The notes: a model not told the origin generated them from the letters alone. A stretch of DNA of 64,000 nucleotides from an uncultured Oscillospiraceae bacterium (GCA_910584715.1 CAJUAN010000001.1:1-64000); one strand, 5' to 3'; shown: positions 41,986 to 50,813, counted from the stretch's first letter. A program made the numbers and translations.

Positions 41986-42885
41986 TCAGCCGTCCGAACA
42001 GCCGCAGCCATTGCTGTCACTGCCGCTGTTGTCGTTTCCGCAGCTGCAGCAGTAGGGGTTCACGCCGCTTGGCTGAGGGAAAAACTGTTCCGTTGGGAAG
42101 TCGATCCTGTCAAATACGTCACAGGGAGCTTCAGAAGAAGCAACCTGACCTGAGCAGTCCTTGCAGGGTATGCAGTAATCATATGCAGGCACGATCAGCG
42201 ATACGGGACGCGAAAGCTGTATGATAGAAAAAAGACCGAGAGATACGGCAAGTATTCTGTCAAACTGCTTGTGATCGCAAGGCGGGCAGCAGCCGGGTCC
42301 GTGACCGGGACCTCCAGGAGGTGGCGGAGGAGGTGGAGGCGGAGGACAAATGCATTTGTTTCCGCATGGAACACAGATGAATTTAGCGTCAAGAGCAACA
42401 GGATCCACAACATGGACAGTTGCCTTGGGCATACCGGAATTGCTTACGCTTCCGCAAAAACTTCCGTCACAGGGTTCGATAGGCAGAGGCGTAATGAAAT
42501 CGTCCTCACTGGTAAATACCTTGGAGTTACCCTCCCCGCCGTAAAGGATCACCCTCTTGTTCCACAGCGCCGTACCGCAGAGGATCGTTCCCGACTGAGG
42601 CTGGCAGAACGTTTTGCTGAAAGCCTCAGCAGTGATTTTGAATCTGTAAGTAATGTCCACCGAGTAATAACCCGACTTGAACGGAACCGAATCAACCGAA
42701 ATGCAGGTTGCTTCGACCTCTACGCAGCGAGTTCTTACTATGTTCATTTCGTCCGTGATTTCCGGAGAGTCTTCGGTCAGCGTGACAGGAAGCTCGTAAA
42801 TACAGTCTCTATCCGAGCAGCTGTCGAAAACGCGCTGAACTTCGATGCAAACCGCTTCTTTGAAGCAGTTGTTTTTATCGCTCAT
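41986..42885 (-). CDS. Cys-rich protein with polyproline hinge, possibly a spore-coat-type protein
   Basis: 299 residues behind AGGAGG. An N-terminal beta-rich domain (1-180) includes RCVEVEATCISVD and VDITYRF, similar in style to SipL/DUF3794-type spore proteins. A run of ten prolines follows near 188, then PGHGPGCCPPCDH and a Cys/Gly/Ser-rich end (NPYCCSCGNDNSGSDSN). More than twenty cysteines suggest disulfide or metal crosslinking. No signal peptide, as for proteins assembled inside the mother cell. The coat role is inference. Confidence 0.6.
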   Translation of the reverse strand: MSDKNNCFKEAVCIEVQRVFDSCSDRDCIYELPVTLTEDSPEITDEMNIVRTRCVEVEATCISVDSVPFKSGYYSVDITYRFKITAEAFSKTFCQPQSGTILCGTALWNKRVILYGGEGNSKVFTSEDDFITPLPIEPCDGSFCGSVSNSGMPKATVHVVDPVALDAKFICVPCGNKCICPPPPPPPPPPGGPGHGPGCCPPCDHKQFDRILAVSLGLFSIIQLSRPVSLIVPAYDYCIPCKDCSGQVASSEAPCDVFDRIDFPTEQFFPQPSGVNPYCCSCGNDNSGSDSNGCGCSDG

Positions 42886-42963
42886 ATAAATCCTCCTATG
42901 AAAAAATTAAAGTATTAAAACTTCAATATATACTATTCACAGGCAGGGTAAAAAGTTACAATA

Positions 42964-43302
42964 TCAGGTGTTTTTGTCTGTCTGATGAAAGGTTTTCAGG
43001 TTTCCTATCTTCTCATTGCGCTCGTCCAGCACCTTTTCAACGTCCGTCCATTCAAGTCCTTGGTTTACCGCCAGTACCATTATATGATACAAAAGGTCGT
43101 TTATTTCGTTCATAAGCTCGTCGTTGTCGCCGTTTTTGGCGGCAATAATGGTCTCGGAGGCTTCCTCGCCGATTTTTTTGCATATTTTGTCAACTCCCTT
43201 TTCAAAAAGATAGCAGGTGTAGGACTTTTCGGGAGCCTCTCCCCTGTCGAAAGCCGCCTTGCGGGCTTTTATTACCTCAAAAATTTCGTGATAAACAGTC
43301 AT
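42964..43302 (-). CDS. hisE: Phosphoribosyl-ATP pyrophosphatase
   Basis: 112 residues. Second step of histidine synthesis: PR-ATP to PR-AMP and pyrophosphate. The MazG-type all-alpha fold shows its metal-binding pattern in GEEASETIIAAKNGD and ELMNEINDLLYHIMVL. Starts 4 bp after the HisI-like gene ends. In this region hisI and hisE are separate genes. Confidence 0.93.
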   Translation of the reverse strand: MTVYHEIFEVIKARKAAFDRGEAPEKSYTCYLFEKGVDKICKKIGEEASETIIAAKNGDNDELMNEINDLLYHIMVLAVNQGLEWTDVEKVLDERNEKIGNLKTFHQTDKNT

Positions 43303-43305
43303 TTT

Positions 43306-43719
43306 TCATTCTCCTTTTTCATTTAGATTAATTAATTTCATTGTACTCATATCAAGCTCGCGGTAATAGCAGTTATTGGGTACTCCATTAGAGCTTGTAT
43401 GACAAATGTTTCCCTTGTCGGGAAGAACTTGATATACAAGCGAATTTTGCTCGCAGTTCACAAAAATATGAACAACGGTAAAGGTGTTTCCCGACTCTGC
43501 GCCCTTGAACCACAGCTTGTTCCGTGAGGTACTCCACAGCACAAGCTTTTTTCTGCGGACGGTCTCCAGAAAAGCCTCCTCGTTGGTGTAGGCGATGAGT
43601 ATTACCTCCTTTGTTGAGTAATTCTGCACAGCCACGGGGATAACCTTGTTTCCCCTGTCCATACCGCTTATCTTGTTCCAGTCAAGCATAAGCTTGTCCG
43701 TTTCTTCAATCATTCCCAT
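43306..43719 (-). CDS. hisI: Divergent HisI-like phosphoribosyl-AMP cyclohydrolase homologue
   Basis: 137 residues, AAGGAGG upstream. Normal HisI opens the purine ring of PR-AMP. The core fold is recognisable (VIPVAVQN, SRNKLWFKGAESGN, ICHTS, NCYYRE) and the three zinc cysteines are kept. The magnesium motif, usually D-C-D-x-D, is N-C-E-Q-N here (VNCEQNSL), so catalysis may be altered. It sits between a carbamoyltransferase-like gene and hisE. Either it is the working HisI of this strain or a paralogue with another substrate. Confidence 0.75.
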   Translation of the reverse strand: MGMIEETDKLMLDWNKISGMDRGNKVIPVAVQNYSTKEVILIAYTNEEAFLETVRRKKLVLWSTSRNKLWFKGAESGNTFTVVHIFVNCEQNSLVYQVLPDKGNICHTSSNGVPNNCYYRELDMSTMKLINLNEKGE

Positions 43720-43731
43720 AATTTGTCCTCC

Positions 43732-43818
43732 TTACTTAGCACTTGATTTATCAAGTAACGGTACAACACTCAATTTTTCGTTCAGATATTTTGCAATATC
43801 TAAAAATTTTTCTTTCAT
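43732..43818 (-). CDS. 28-codon ORF between carbamoyltransferase-like and hisI-like genes
   Basis: ATG 43818 overlaps the preceding TGA in ATGA form and has GAGGAG upstream, so it is probably translated. The product KEKFLDIAKYLNEKLSVVPL recalls the N-terminus of a clostridial nucleotidyltransferase-like family (...IVPLLYGSLGLE), but stops after 28 residues. Likely the truncated remnant of such a gene, or a short leader. Confidence 0.45.
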   Translation of the reverse strand: MKEKFLDIAKYLNEKLSVVPLLDKSSAK

Positions 43819-44651
43819 TTTTTACTCCTCAGTAAATAAATTATTACCGCCTGCTGAACTTCAAGTAAACGCTTTTTAAATCCGTACCCGACAAAATATT
43901 CCGAAGCAACGGCGTCGTCGGACACCTCTTCACCTCTGTAAAAAGGCGGACACGGGTTTAATACCGCTCCCCTGTTTGCAGTATCCATAATTTCCTTTGT
44001 AACGCGGCAGTTACCGAAATCCCCGATAACATCGGACGGCAGGGAATCGGTGCATATAATGTCCTTACCCTTGACCGCCTCGCTTATATTATAGTGTACC
44101 TTCAAACCGTCAATTTCATAACCGTTTGCACAGCATTGCTCCAACTCAAAGCCCATAACCTCGGCGGCTTCTTTCCAGGCAAGACCGATATTTCCGTTTT
44201 TGCCGACGAACAAATACCTGTCCTTTGTAAAATCGTCTCTGATTTTTGAAAGCGCGTACATATCGGATAAAATTTCGCAGGGGTGATTTACGTCGGTCAT
44301 AGCGTTTATCTCGGGGACGGCAGAGTATTCCGCAAGCTTTTCAATAACCCTGATATTTTTATGCCGTACAATTACAGCGTCAGCCCAATTGTTCATATAG
44401 CCGCACACGTCTTTCAAATCCTCTTTTTTATCCAGCGTTTCTGTCGGAAACAATATTGGCTGTCCGCCTAACAAATATATACCTTTTTCAAAAGTAACTC
44501 TTGTCCTGATGCTTGAATTAGGGAAAAACATAACAACGCTTTTACCTTTTAAAATATCGGTATGTCTGCCGTCTGCAAGTTCATCTGCAATTGAAAAAAT
44601 ATTGTATATGTCTTCTTTTTTGTAATTTGTAAGTCTTATTAAATGCTTCAA
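43815..44651 (-). CDS. Divergent aspartate/ornithine carbamoyltransferase-like protein
   Basis: 278 residues from TTG 44651, chosen for GGAGGT six bases upstream. Carbamoyltransferase fold: the carbamoyl-phosphate loop is SSIRTR (family S-T-R-T-R), VIVRHKN gives the next Arg, NHPCEILSDMYAL replaces HPxQ with HPCE, and NPCPPFYRGEEV replaces the HCLP type. About 50 residues shorter than OTCase. The altered ligands make true OTCase activity doubtful. It forms a unit with the 28-codon ORF, the HisI-like gene and hisE. Confidence 0.75.
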   Translation of the reverse strand: MKHLIRLTNYKKEDIYNIFSIADELADGRHTDILKGKSVVMFFPNSSIRTRVTFEKGIYLLGGQPILFPTETLDKKEDLKDVCGYMNNWADAVIVRHKNIRVIEKLAEYSAVPEINAMTDVNHPCEILSDMYALSKIRDDFTKDRYLFVGKNGNIGLAWKEAAEVMGFELEQCCANGYEIDGLKVHYNISEAVKGKDIICTDSLPSDVIGDFGNCRVTKEIMDTANRGAVLNPCPPFYRGEEVSDDAVASEYFVGYGFKKRLLEVQQAVIIYLLRSKK

Positions 44652-44694
44652 TACTTTACCTCCGATCAAATTAAATTATAAACATAACTCTTTT

Positions 44695-45129
44695 TTATTC
44701 GCTTTTTGGTAATCTTCGCAGCAATGATATCCCCAACGCTAAAGAAATTCCGCCAATCACAATAAACATACCCCAGATCAAATTCCAATAGATGCCGGTT
44801 GTGTCAAACATTTTAAATATAAGTTCGCGCCAGAATTTCATGCCCGTAATAATCGCAAACAAGTCAAACAGCAGGTACCCGCCGCAGAAAATATATATCC
44901 ACCGCCACCAGAAATTATTGTGCAGATTTTTAAAAAATGTTACTATCCCGCAAATGCAAAGTCCCGCAAGGATTCCCATAAGCGAATAATAAAACACGCC
45001 CCTGTTTTCCATAATTCCGAGCCAGAAATCCGCGTATGTTTTTCTGTCAATAAGTCCCCAAATTCTATGTAAATGAAATACCCCGAAAAATATAAATACC
45101 CAGGGTTCAAACGCTTTTATCTTTTTCAT
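44695..45129 (-). CDS. Small four-span membrane protein
   Basis: 144 residues from ATG 45129 (GGGTGG upstream). Four hydrophobic segments (about 8-24, 45-63, 74-95, 108-133) and a short basic C-terminus. No motif known to me. It follows another small membrane protein by 13 bp in the same direction; together they are inserted between hisF and the carbamoyltransferase-like gene. Confidence 0.6.
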   Translation of the reverse strand: MKKIKAFEPWVFIFFGVFHLHRIWGLIDRKTYADFWLGIMENRGVFYYSLMGILAGLCICGIVTFFKNLHNNFWWRWIYIFCGGYLLFDLFAIITGMKFWRELIFKMFDTTGIYWNLIWGMFIVIGGISLALGISLLRRLPKSE

Positions 45130-45142
45130 TTTTACCACCCTG

Positions 45143-45595
45143 CTATAATATAAAATTCACCATGCCGTAAATAAAATGGCACACCGTAAACTCCGCAATA
45201 AAAATTACCGCAATATAATTTTTTCTGTCCAAAGCAAAAAACAGAAACGCCAGACACGGCAGCAGGGTAAGGCAAATTATTACAGGAGGCGCGGTAATTC
45301 CCGCGTAATAAAGTCCCCAGCCCGCAAAATAAATAAGTACAAAGCAAGCAGCGGCAACTATTTTCGATGTAATTCGCAGCCTATTGCAATTTTTATTTGC
45401 AACAAAGCACAGAGTCGCGGCAAACAGCGCTTGACACACCGAGCCTATCATGTCGATAACTTCCGTTTTGGACTCCGAACGCAAAATATCGTCCGGCGCA
45501 GGAACGGCAAACCAAATAAAGTTCGGTATCATTATTATCAGAAAAATTGCAAGTCCCCAAATATCAAATCCAAACCTGTAATTTTTTATTTTCAT
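45143..45595 (-). CDS. Small membrane protein, paralogue of the one at 51853
   Basis: 150 residues with five hydrophobic segments. It shares landmarks with the protein at 51853-52350: VANKNCN versus VNKNSN, FAGWGLYYAG versus FIGWGIYFSG, and a C-terminal H-F-I. Function unknown. Seven base pairs after the DUF1905 gene. Confidence 0.6.
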   Translation of the reverse strand: MKIKNYRFGFDIWGLAIFLIIMIPNFIWFAVPAPDDILRSESKTEVIDMIGSVCQALFAATLCFVANKNCNRLRITSKIVAAACFVLIYFAGWGLYYAGITAPPVIICLTLLPCLAFLFFALDRKNYIAVIFIAEFTVCHFIYGMVNFIL

Positions 45596-45602
45596 TTCCT
45601 AT

Positions 45603-45887
45603 CTACCTTTCACAAACAGTTACTTCGACCTCGTCACCCTCGGATTTGCCAAGCTGTTCACGAATAGATTTCAGCATCCCAATAATGTAGCAAATGCTGC
45701 CGTCAGGATTCTTTACTCCCATATTCACAATACTCCCATCATAAGAAATACCGTCAAACGTCACATGAACCTTGACTCTGCCTTTACCGAATTCTTTGCG
45801 TATATCGTAAGGAAATTCAACATATGCCCCGCCTTTTTGCGGAACGTAATAAATTTTCGCTTTAAATTTATATAATTTGCCGTCCAT
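45603..45887 (-). CDS. DUF1905 family protein
   Basis: 94 residues, GAGGAAA upstream. FKAKIYYVPQKGGAYVEFPYDIRKEFGKGRVKV, read in parts, and the later GMLKSIREQLGKSEGDEVEV match the small beta-barrel DUF1905 domain, often found alone or fused to a YdeI/OmdA-type domain. Soluble. Function unknown. Lies downstream of hisF. Confidence 0.85.
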   Translation of the reverse strand: MDGKLYKFKAKIYYVPQKGGAYVEFPYDIRKEFGKGRVKVHVTFDGISYDGSIVNMGVKNPDGSICYIIGMLKSIREQLGKSEGDEVEVTVCER

Positions 45888-45925
45888 TTTTACATTTCCT
45901 CATCATTTATTGTACCGATTTAAAT

Positions 45926-46684
45926 TTATCCTCTTATGGGAATACCCCTGCTGCGGCAATCCTCCTTGACCTGTCCCACCGTAAGCTCCTTGAAATGGAA
46001 CAGCGAAGCCGCAAGAGCCGCAGAGCAGTCGGTTTCAATAAATGCGTCCCCGAAATCGGAAAGCTTTCCCGCGCCGCCGCTTGCTATAACGGGAATTTTC
46101 ACCGCGCCGCAAACCGCTTTCAGCATAGGAATATCAAAGCCGTTACGAACGCCGTCAGTGTCAATGGAATTAAGGCAAATTTCACCCGCGCCGAGCTGCT
46201 CAATTTTTTTCACCCATTCGATAAGGTCAAGCTTCATATCAATTCTGCCTCCGTTGATATAGACCGTCCATTTGCCGTCGGAAACCATTTTTGCATCTAT
46301 ACCGACGCATATGCACTGGCTGCCAAAAATGTCCGCGCCGTCCTTGATAAGCTGCGGATTCTGCACCGCCTGCGAGTTGACGGAAACCTTGTCCGCACCC
46401 GCGCGAAGCGTGTCCCGAATATCGTCAACGGTCTTTATCCCGCCGCCAACAGTAAGCGGTACAAACACCTTTTTTGCGGTCTCGCGGACAACGTCCAGCA
46501 TAACTCCCCTGCCCTCGTGGGAGGCTGTTATATCGTAAAAAACTATCTCGTCCGCGCCCTGCAAATTGTACTCATAGGCGCATTCAACAGGGTCGCCTAC
46601 CTCCTTGATTCCCTCGAAATTCACGCCCTTGACAACCTTGCCGTCCCGAACGTCGAGACAGGGTATAATTCTTTTTGCAAGCAT
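45926..46684 (-). CDS. hisF: Imidazole glycerol phosphate synthase cyclase subunit
   Basis: 252 residues, complete. TIM barrel with CLDVRDGKVVKGVNF at the start (catalytic Asp11), VYINGGR and the later VIASGGAGK phosphate-binding loop. With HisH it turns PRFAR and glutamine-derived ammonia into IGP and AICAR. Its partner hisH lies 7 kb upstream, separated by non-histidine genes. The paralogous hisA is not found in this window. Confidence 0.96.
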   Translation of the reverse strand: MLAKRIIPCLDVRDGKVVKGVNFEGIKEVGDPVECAYEYNLQGADEIVFYDITASHEGRGVMLDVVRETAKKVFVPLTVGGGIKTVDDIRDTLRAGADKVSVNSQAVQNPQLIKDGADIFGSQCICVGIDAKMVSDGKWTVYINGGRIDMKLDLIEWVKKIEQLGAGEICLNSIDTDGVRNGFDIPMLKAVCGAVKIPVIASGGAGKLSDFGDAFIETDCSAALAASLFHFKELTVGQVKEDCRSRGIPIRG

Positions 46685-46722
46685 AATTTTTCTCCTTTCA
46701 TTTTGCGGGTACTTTTTAAATA

Positions 46723-47751
46723 TTACTGTATATTTTCCAAATAAGTATTTAATAAATACGATTTGTAATCGTCAATAAAAAATACTTTCTGCGACTGAAA
46801 ATCTCCGTATTTTTGGGTCAGTTCGCCGACCGAAATATTCTTTGCTAAATTAAGTGCGGGAATATCCTCGCTGATTATTCTGCGGACAATCTCATCCGGA
46901 TCGTCGCTTTTTAAATTTCCTATCTTCCAAACGTCTGTCATATGGGTAAAATTAAAATATATATCATATGTATTGGAAATATTCAATACAATTTGGTCGC
47001 TGTTGTGATACACAAAACATGAGGAATCGTTTTTCAGCAAATTGCAGCATTCCTGTTCTGACAAAACATTGCTGTAATCCAAATAATACGGCAGCAGTTC
47101 AGACGGGATATTTTCCTTGTTTATGCGTATTCCGTATAATTTTCGGTTTTCGCCGTCGCAGCTTCCGCTGTGTACAAAAAATTTAAAATCCGCACCGAAT
47201 TCACAGCATTTTTCTTTCAGCTTCATAGCATCCGCAAGCTCCAAAAGCTTCCGAATATCGTTTTTGTTTTCCTCGTTAATAAACGCCTGCCACCGAGGCG
47301 CAATTTGGTTTTTAAGCAAAATTTCAGTAGCTTCCAGCAGTTCATTAAACGCTCCTTTTCGTCCGGTATACTTATCGGTCATTTCCTCCATTCCGAAAAA
47401 AGTAAGCTGTACCTTTTTTACGCCGACCCCTTTTAAAAACTTTACATACTGCGGATCCCGAACAATGCGCCAAAAGCTTGCAAGCTCAAACCGTTCCGGC
47501 TGTATGCCAACGGATATCTGTTTATCGCGCTCCCACCTTTGTCTGTAATTATCACAATAATCCGGTTCTCTAAGCCAACTGTAATATGCAATATTTTTAA
47601 AATACGGCTTAAAAAAATCTACTATCCAAATATCGGAACCGCCATCCATTTTTTTGTTTGGCATATGACCTATCCAGCAATGCCCGCACCTGTTTGGACA
47701 GCCAAACATATCAACAACCAATGACAAAGGTTTATCAAAAATAACATTCAT
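46723..47751 (-). CDS. Radical SAM protein of unknown substrate
   Basis: 342 residues behind TTAGGAGGG. N-terminal CPNRCGHC is the C-x3-C-x2-C cluster motif at residues 18-25; a TIM-barrel-like middle includes VKKVQLTFFGMEEM and WQAFINEENKNDI. The C-terminal third has Cys pairs (ECCNLL, SSCFVYH) that could hold another cluster (SPASM-like), uncertain. No precursor peptide gene is next to it. It is the first gene upstream of hisF in the inserted block. Confidence 0.8.
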   Translation of the reverse strand: MNVIFDKPLSLVVDMFGCPNRCGHCWIGHMPNKKMDGGSDIWIVDFFKPYFKNIAYYSWLREPDYCDNYRQRWERDKQISVGIQPERFELASFWRIVRDPQYVKFLKGVGVKKVQLTFFGMEEMTDKYTGRKGAFNELLEATEILLKNQIAPRWQAFINEENKNDIRKLLELADAMKLKEKCCEFGADFKFFVHSGSCDGENRKLYGIRINKENIPSELLPYYLDYSNVLSEQECCNLLKNDSSCFVYHNSDQIVLNISNTYDIYFNFTHMTDVWKIGNLKSDDPDEIVRRIISEDIPALNLAKNISVGELTQKYGDFQSQKVFFIDDYKSYLLNTYLENIQ

Positions 47752-47778
47752 AAGTACCCTCCTAATTGATAGGCAAAG

Positions 47779-48660
47779 TTATTTTCTGAAAATCGGAAAT
47801 TCCAATTCAAAGCGTTCTCCGAAAATTTTCAACATTCTTTCTGCATTTAAAATGTGATATTTTATATCCTCCGGGTCTTCACTGCTGTACGTCAAATGCT
47901 CAAAAGCATACAGTGCGGTATAAAATTTAAAAATCTTCCAAAACTCCATTGGCGGCGTATTGAAATAACCGTCTATCTGTCCGTTCGCAAAACTGTCGCT
48001 GTACTCTAACGCCCACAAAAGCCCGCCGAAATCATACCAAGGGTCGCCGATATTGTTTCCGGAAAAATCGATTATACCGATATTGCCTGCCTCGTCCTCA
48101 ACACAGTTGACCCAATGAAAGTCTCCGTGCAAAGCCGCCTGCGGTCTGTTTTTCATTAAATCGAAATTCTCAGTAATATACTGCTCGGCACATCTGCTGC
48201 AAGTAAATTCGGTATTCAGACAATGATAATTTTTTAAAAATTCAGCTGCTTTATTTTCTATAATTTCCTGCCAATCGACCTCATCACAGCAGCAAGCCAA
48301 GTGCAACTTTTTTAGTTCAGCACCAACTTTTTTTCCAAGCTGATAATAGTTTTTTGTAACGTCTTTTTTAATAATATCCATTATCGAGGTTCCGTTTACC
48401 CACGATACCAAAGAATAAAATTTATCATTTTCCGTACCGAATAAAATCGGTTTATTTGTATTGATACCATTATCAACATACTCTTTAAGACGGCTGTACT
48501 CTTTTTTCCTTTCGGAAAGCTTTTTTACATCTCCAACACGAAGCAAAAAATATTTTCCGTCTTTTTCAAGCTTGAATTTGTCGTCTCCCGAAATTCCCTC
48601 GGTAATTTTCTCAATTACCGTATACGAATCAATATCCGCAATAAAATCAAGGTTTTCCAT
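47779..48660 (-). CDS. Aminoglycoside phosphotransferase/choline kinase-like protein
   Basis: 293 residues. Protein-kinase-like fold of the APH family: N-lobe KYFLLRVGD with candidate Lys, catalytic loop ALHGDFHWVNCV (HGDxHxxN) and metal-binding Asp in IGIIDFSGNNIGDPWYDF. Phosphorylates a small molecule; the substrate cannot be told and resistance should not be assumed. Many such orphan genes are found in Firmicutes. Confidence 0.85.
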   Translation of the reverse strand: MENLDFIADIDSYTVIEKITEGISGDDKFKLEKDGKYFLLRVGDVKKLSERKKEYSRLKEYVDNGINTNKPILFGTENDKFYSLVSWVNGTSIMDIIKKDVTKNYYQLGKKVGAELKKLHLACCCDEVDWQEIIENKAAEFLKNYHCLNTEFTCSRCAEQYITENFDLMKNRPQAALHGDFHWVNCVEDEAGNIGIIDFSGNNIGDPWYDFGGLLWALEYSDSFANGQIDGYFNTPPMEFWKIFKFYTALYAFEHLTYSSEDPEDIKYHILNAERMLKIFGERFELEFPIFRK

Positions 48661-48692
48661 AATTTTCCTCCGTGCTTTTTTACAATATATAA

Positions 48693-49271
48693 TTATATTT
48701 GAAACAAATTATATTTTCGTATTTCCAAACATCTACCGCTCTCAAATATAAATTCAACAATCCAAGGCATTAAATTTTTTATTTCATTAAATTCGTCATA
48801 ACCGAATGAACTGTCAAAATAATTTATGACCGTACTTAAAGCTGTTCCGTGACTGCCTATCACAATGTTTTTCCCTCCATGAATTTCCAAGGCATTATTG
48901 AGCGCGTTAATATTTCGGTTTTGTACTTCTCTCAAGCTTTCTCCGCCCGAAAGCTTAAAATCAAAATCCTCCCATTGCTTTTGGCAGAAGCCGTTAAAAT
49001 CCTCTATCCATTCGCTGTCGATTTTGCGTTCCCTGAAATCGTCAATAATCTGTATTTGCAACTTTTTAAAGTCAGCAAATTCTTTAATTGTATCAACAGC
49101 CCTTTTGTACGGACTTGACAAAGCGATGCTAATATTTTTATCCGATAGAAAATCCGTTACAAGCTTTCTTTCACACAAACCCTGTTCGGTAAGTTCGCGG
49201 AACATATCGTCATGATTATTATAATTGGGAGTTGCATGACGTACAAAATACACCGTTGTAATATTATTCAC
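48693..49271 (-). CDS. Histidine phosphatase (phosphoglycerate mutase family) protein
   Basis: 192 residues from GTG behind GGAGG, overlapping the cupin gene by 8 bp. The catalytic RHA motif is in VYFVRHATPNY at residues 9-13, the second Arg in SSPYKRAVDT, and the second His in VIGSHGTAL. Probable small phosphatase of the alpha-ribazole/PGM superfamily; substrate unknown. Confidence 0.88.
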   Translation of the reverse strand: MNNITTVYFVRHATPNYNNHDDMFRELTEQGLCERKLVTDFLSDKNISIALSSPYKRAVDTIKEFADFKKLQIQIIDDFRERKIDSEWIEDFNGFCQKQWEDFDFKLSGGESLREVQNRNINALNNALEIHGGKNIVIGSHGTALSTVINYFDSSFGYDEFNEIKNLMPWIVEFIFESGRCLEIRKYNLFQI

Positions 49272-49611
49272 AATATGTTCCTCCCGTGTTATCTTTATTT
49301 AAAGTACCCTCTGTTTCGATAAGCAGACATTTTACTAAGCCCTTGCATACGGGACGGTGCTTCATACCCTTTGGAATAATTATAAAATCGCCCTCCCGCA
49401 AATGGGTCAAGCCGTCCTCAAATTCGATGTCAAATTCGCCCTCGATACAGTAAAACATCTCGTCCGAATTTTCGTGAATATGAAAATCAAGAGTTCTGTC
49501 CTCCGCCCGCAAAACGTTCAGCATATGATTGTTCAGCGTTCCCACTCTTTTGTATTGAAACAATTCTCCAACGGAATTTACTTCGTCCTTTAAATTGATT
49601 TTGTTGACCAA
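49264..49611 (-). CDS. Cupin-domain protein
   Basis: 115 residues from TTG behind GGAGGTG. A single small beta-barrel: metal ligands in FHIHENSDEMFYCIEGEFD (H-x-H, Glu) and GMKHRPVC (His). Probably a small metal-dependent isomerase or binding protein; substrate unknown. Cotranscribed with the phosphatase. Confidence 0.85.
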   Translation of the reverse strand: MVNKINLKDEVNSVGELFQYKRVGTLNNHMLNVLRAEDRTLDFHIHENSDEMFYCIEGEFDIEFEDGLTHLREGDFIIIPKGMKHRPVCKGLVKCLLIETEGTLNKDNTGGTYCE

Positions 49612-49628
49612 AACTGCACCTCCGTTAA

Positions 49629-50045
49629 TTATTCCGCGCGGCAGAAAAGCCGTAACCTCTGCGCCTCATTTGCCGAAAAACCAAGCTTTTCATAAAACGG
49701 AATTTTATCCGGCATGGCGCAAAGCTCCATAAAAATATCCGTACCGCTCACGCCGTTTTCGCGGATAAATTTCATAAGCTCGTTTATAAGCGTCCTGCCT
49801 ATGCCCTGCTTCTGATATTCGGGACGGACAACAACGTCCTTTATGTAGTAGCAAAGTCCCATATCGCCTATCATTCGCGCCATTGCGATAATTTTTTCGC
49901 CGTCAAAAACCGACACCCTGAATATTGAATGTTCCAAAGCAAGCTTCGTCTGCTCGTATGAGGGAGGCTCGTCCCAAACCGTTTTCCACAGCTCTATAAA
50001 TTCATCGGGGGTAAGCTCGTTGTATTTTATTTTTAAGGTTGTCAC
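49629..50045 (-). CDS. GNAT-family N-acetyltransferase
   Basis: 138 residues from GTG, GGAGG upstream. Acetyl-CoA-binding motif A is VVRPEYQKQGIGRTLINEL, with the downstream PFYEKLGF motif B. Overlaps the alpha/beta hydrolase stop by 4 bp. Acceptor unknown. Confidence 0.88.
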   Translation of the reverse strand: MTTLKIKYNELTPDEFIELWKTVWDEPPSYEQTKLALEHSIFRVSVFDGEKIIAMARMIGDMGLCYYIKDVVVRPEYQKQGIGRTLINELMKFIRENGVSGTDIFMELCAMPDKIPFYEKLGFSANEAQRLRLFCRAE

Positions 50046-50782
50046 TTTATTTCCTCCAAAAAATCAAATATAATTTTGTTTACCGTTTCTGCCTGTTCTC
50101 CCACAAAATGAGGACGGTGCCCGCTTCCCTTTACCTCATAAATTTTTGAATGTGGAACTCTATCCTGCAATTCCCTGCAAGTACCAAATGTGTCATTTTC
50201 TCCGTTTATAAATAAAGCCGGACATTTTATCATTTTCCATTCCTCGTCCGTAAGATTCGGGTGCGATTTCCAATCGGCGACGGTATTTTCCAAGTACGTC
50301 CGCCATTCGCCTTTATGAGCGTCATAATGCCGAATTTTCATATCCTCAATAAATTCTGTTTCACCGTTTTTTAACAGATTTCCGGGCAAGAAATCATCTG
50401 CACCGTCCGGTCTCGGATAAGCGCCGCCGCCTATTGTAACAAGGCTTTTTACCTTTTCGGGATATTTTGACGCCATATAACAACCAACATATGTGCCAAA
50501 GCTATATCCGATCAAATGCGCGGCTCTTATATCCAAAGCGTCAATGAAATCCGCCATATCGTCAGCGACCGCGCGGCTGTTCCAATCAAGACCTTTGCAC
50601 ACGGTTCTTCCATGACCTCTGAAATCGGGAAAAAAGCAACGGTAATTTCCCGAAAATTGAAGTATCTGTCCCGAAAAGGCAAGCAGACCTCTGCTGAAGT
50701 GACTGTGGAGAAAAATCAAAGCTTCTCCTCTGCCAAATTCCTCATAAAACATATTCAGATCGTTAAATTTTATGTACGGCAT
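50042..50782 (-). CDS. Alpha/beta hydrolase
   Basis: 246 residues from ATG 50782 (GGGAG upstream; a TTG at 50800 is less likely). Nucleophile elbow GYSFGTY with Ser near 94, oxyanion strand ALIFLHSHFSRG, acid near GENDTFG, and catalytic His in GSGHRPHF. Soluble esterase-like enzyme of the MenH/haloperoxidase-type group; substrate unknown. Confidence 0.88.
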   Translation of the reverse strand: MPYIKFNDLNMFYEEFGRGEALIFLHSHFSRGLLAFSGQILQFSGNYRCFFPDFRGHGRTVCKGLDWNSRAVADDMADFIDALDIRAAHLIGYSFGTYVGCYMASKYPEKVKSLVTIGGGAYPRPDGADDFLPGNLLKNGETEFIEDMKIRHYDAHKGEWRTYLENTVADWKSHPNLTDEEWKMIKCPALFINGENDTFGTCRELQDRVPHSKIYEVKGSGHRPHFVGEQAETVNKIIFDFLEEIK

Positions 50783-50813
50783 TTTTATTCTCCCAGACAA
50801 AATATAATAAATT

